64,000 bases of DNA, from contig CAZCTO010000011.1 of the NCBI GenBank assembly GCA_964501725.1, forward strand, positions 1-64,000, written 5' to 3'. The position numbers and the translations under genes were made by a program. The DNA is from CAZCTO01 sp964501725 (GTDB lineage Bacteria > Bacillota > Clostridia > Saccharofermentanales > Saccharofermentanaceae). This document shows positions 62,495-64,000 of this stretch, piece after piece. The notes under the pieces were generated by a model. That model had not been told where the DNA came from. It ran no database searches and saw nothing but the letters and a program-made list of their open reading frames with translations. Each line of letters opens with the position of its first letter. Within the stretch, counting starts at the first letter, position 1.

Positions 62495-64000
62495 ATGCAG
62501 ATGAAGAAACTATGTGCTCTACTGATCGGCCTTTCTCTACTGCTAACCGGCTGTTCCGTGGCGGCGGTCCAGCCGGCGCAAACAACTCCGGAAAGCATAC
62601 CGCCCATCACCTCAATTCGGGCCGAGGACGATTTTTACGGATTCGTCAATCTGGAGGCCCTTCAAAACGCCACGCTGGAATACGGGGAAACCCAGGCCGG
62701 CGCGTTCGCGAACATCGACATTGAACAGCAACTGTCCGACTCGGTCGCGAAAATCCTTAGCAGCGGCGAAGAATTTCCGGAAGGATCCTGCGAGCAAATC
62801 ATTCGCGACGCATATCTTCAGTACCTTGATTTTGAAGCGGATGATGCGTCAAAAGAGAAAGCCTGCCGGGAAATCGAAGCGGAACTCAAGAAGATCAACG
62901 ATGTCGGTACAATGGACGAATTGATGTCGATCGCCGAAGAGTTGAAGACGGAATATGGTGTTACGGCTTTCAGCAATCTCATCGTGGACATGGATGTTTT
63001 CAACCCGGATCAGCATGCGCTTTTATGGGAACAGGTCACCGAAGTGTGCGGGATACCGCTCCAAAAAATCAATGACGACGCGTATATGGCCGCGGACTAT
63101 GAGAAAAGAATCATCGACACCCTGCAGGTGATGGGTAAATCCTACGAGGATAGCAAAGAAATCGCGCAGAATTTGATTCGCCTGATTATTGATATCGCGT
63201 GGGCGACCGATTATGAGATTACCCATTCCGCGGACCCCATATCCTATTTTTCCTTCGTCGGCATTGAGGAACTGGAAGGCACGCTTCCCAATCTCGGAAG
63301 TCAAAACTTCGAGCGCATGGCCGGAATAGATGACAATCCGTACGGCGGTTGGCTCGTCATGGATGAAGGCCAGCTGGCGGCTTTCGACGCCGTCTGTAAA
63401 GAAGAGAATCTGGAAGAATTGAAGGCATGGGCTGCGTATTATTTCCTGGCGCAATACGGCGGTTTTATCGCATTCGAGTATCCTTTGTATGAAGAATACT
63501 TTCCGCAAAGTCACGATACTCTCAACCTTCAGGCGCTCAAGCATGTCAACGATACTTTTCCGATGGTTTTAAGTGATTTGTACGTGAAGGATTATTACAC
63601 GGAGGAAATGGACCGGCAATTCTCGCAGATGTGCGAAGACATCCGGGAAAGCTACCGTGACCTGATCAACAGCTCTGATTGGCTTTCGCAAGAAGCCAGG
63701 CAACTGCTTCTCCAAAAACTCGACAATATTCAATTCGTTTCCGGTGCTTTCTGCCTGGAGCATATGAAGGATGATCCGGAAATGAATGAACTGTTCGGGG
63801 ATAATCTTTTGGAGACAAGGCGAAATGTCGCCCGGGATGACGTCGCTCAATCCGTCGCAAATATCGGGAAAACGCGCAGTCGCCTTCAACTCGGTATGCC
63901 GATGCAAATGGTCAACGCCTGCTACAATTCCGACAACACCGTGACGATCACCGTCGCGATTATGGCGGCCCCCTTCTTTGATGTGAGTGCCGATTATTAC
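62495..64000 (+). CDS. M13 family metallopeptidase lipoprotein, 3'-truncated by window edge
   Basis: The frame is open from ATG 62495 to the end of the window (502 codons, no stop). MQMKKLCALLIGLSLLLTGC gives signal and lipobox LTGC. After a short linker DDFYGFVNLEAL matches the opening of M13 (neprilysin/PepO) enzymes (DDFYxYVN). The helical substrate-chamber domain follows. The last stretch VNACYNSDNTVTITVAIMAAPFF matches the conserved strand that precedes the HExxH helix in M13. The zinc site is therefore expected about 20-30 residues beyond base 64000. Extracytoplasmic peptide cleavage is likely. AAAGGA is six bases before the ATG. Confidence 0.88.
   Translation, partial: MQMKKLCALLIGLSLLLTGCSVAAVQPAQTTPESIPPITSIRAEDDFYGFVNLEALQNATLEYGETQAGAFANIDIEQQLSDSVAKILSSGEEFPEGSCEQIIRDAYLQYLDFEADDASKEKACREIEAELKKINDVGTMDELMSIAEELKTEYGVTAFSNLIVDMDVFNPDQHALLWEQVTEVCGIPLQKINDDAYMAADYEKRIIDTLQVMGKSYEDSKEIAQNLIRLIIDIAWATDYEITHSADPISYFSFVGIEELEGTLPNLGSQNFERMAGIDDNPYGGWLVMDEGQLAAFDAVCKEENLEELKAWAAYYFLAQYGGFIAFEYPLYEEYFPQSHDTLNLQALKHVNDTFPMVLSDLYVKDYYTEEMDRQFSQMCEDIRESYRDLINSSDWLSQEARQLLLQKLDNIQFVSGAFCLEHMKDDPEMNELFGDNLLETRRNVARDDVAQSVANIGKTRSRLQLGMPMQMVNACYNSDNTVTITVAIMAAPFFDVSADYY

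Overview
The window reads as a chromosomal segment of an anaerobic member of the Bacillota (class Clostridia), not assignable to a genus from sequence alone. Supporting signs are the FabK-type enoyl reductase with a FabF/FabG/FabH/FabZ/Acc cluster, a FabT-like operator, Gram-positive type LexA boxes, sigma-A promoters of the TTGACA-N17-TATAAT kind, strong GGAGG ribosome sites and many lipobox proteins. No rRNA, tRNA, phage, insertion sequence or CRISPR array was found. A run of exactly 100 N inside a repetitive surface gene shows that this is a scaffolded draft, possibly a metagenome bin.

1-11.9 kb: a GNAT tail, a nucleotide-sugar epimerase-like protein, a small operon (ECF transporter S component, DUF1893, YjbR), a ferredoxin-type aldo/keto reductase coupled to a degenerate NERD-like protein, an ABC-2 exporter, shikimate kinase, a YccF protein, the DNA-repair pair TIGR03916/TIGR03915 under a promoter with two LexA boxes, and a 1-phosphofructokinase-type kinase. 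12-14 kb: three tandem paralogous lipoproteins.

14-23.3 kb: fatty acid synthesis. On the minus strand the order is fabH-fabK-fabG-fabF-accB-fabZ-accC-accDA, with AccD and AccA fused. fabD diverges on the plus strand, and a perfect FabT-like palindrome lies between. No acpP or regulator gene is in the window. 23-37 kb: two large membrane proteins of glycosyltransferase or PTPS-related type, tyrS, a zinc-ribbon membrane protein, a zinc metallopeptidase, a PGK-TIM fusion, an acyl-CoA synthetase, a ZIP transporter, and a MATE exporter behind a 336-base leader. That leader carries a promoter, a 39-codon ORF, an intrinsic terminator and a mutually exclusive antiterminator. It is the strongest candidate for an undescribed regulatory system here.

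37-52.5 kb: a very large repeat-built surface protein (with the assembly gap) behind a PadR regulator with its own operator, zinc-ribbon and lipoprotein genes, a RelBE-type toxin-antitoxin pair, two quinone oxidoreductase-like MDR proteins, an XRE regulator plus membrane protein with a multi-dyad promoter, and a 1010-residue anchored extracellular protein. 52.5-64 kb: an AAA/DUF4143 ATPase followed by an inverted Walker A remnant, an AT-rich orphan gene, a membrane protein with an incomplete M50-like motif, a GNAT plus XRE/GyrI-like operon, a PAS-GGDEF-hemerythrin protein, a lipoprotein, two paralogous membrane proteins, and the N-terminal part of an M13 metallopeptidase lipoprotein that runs off the right end.
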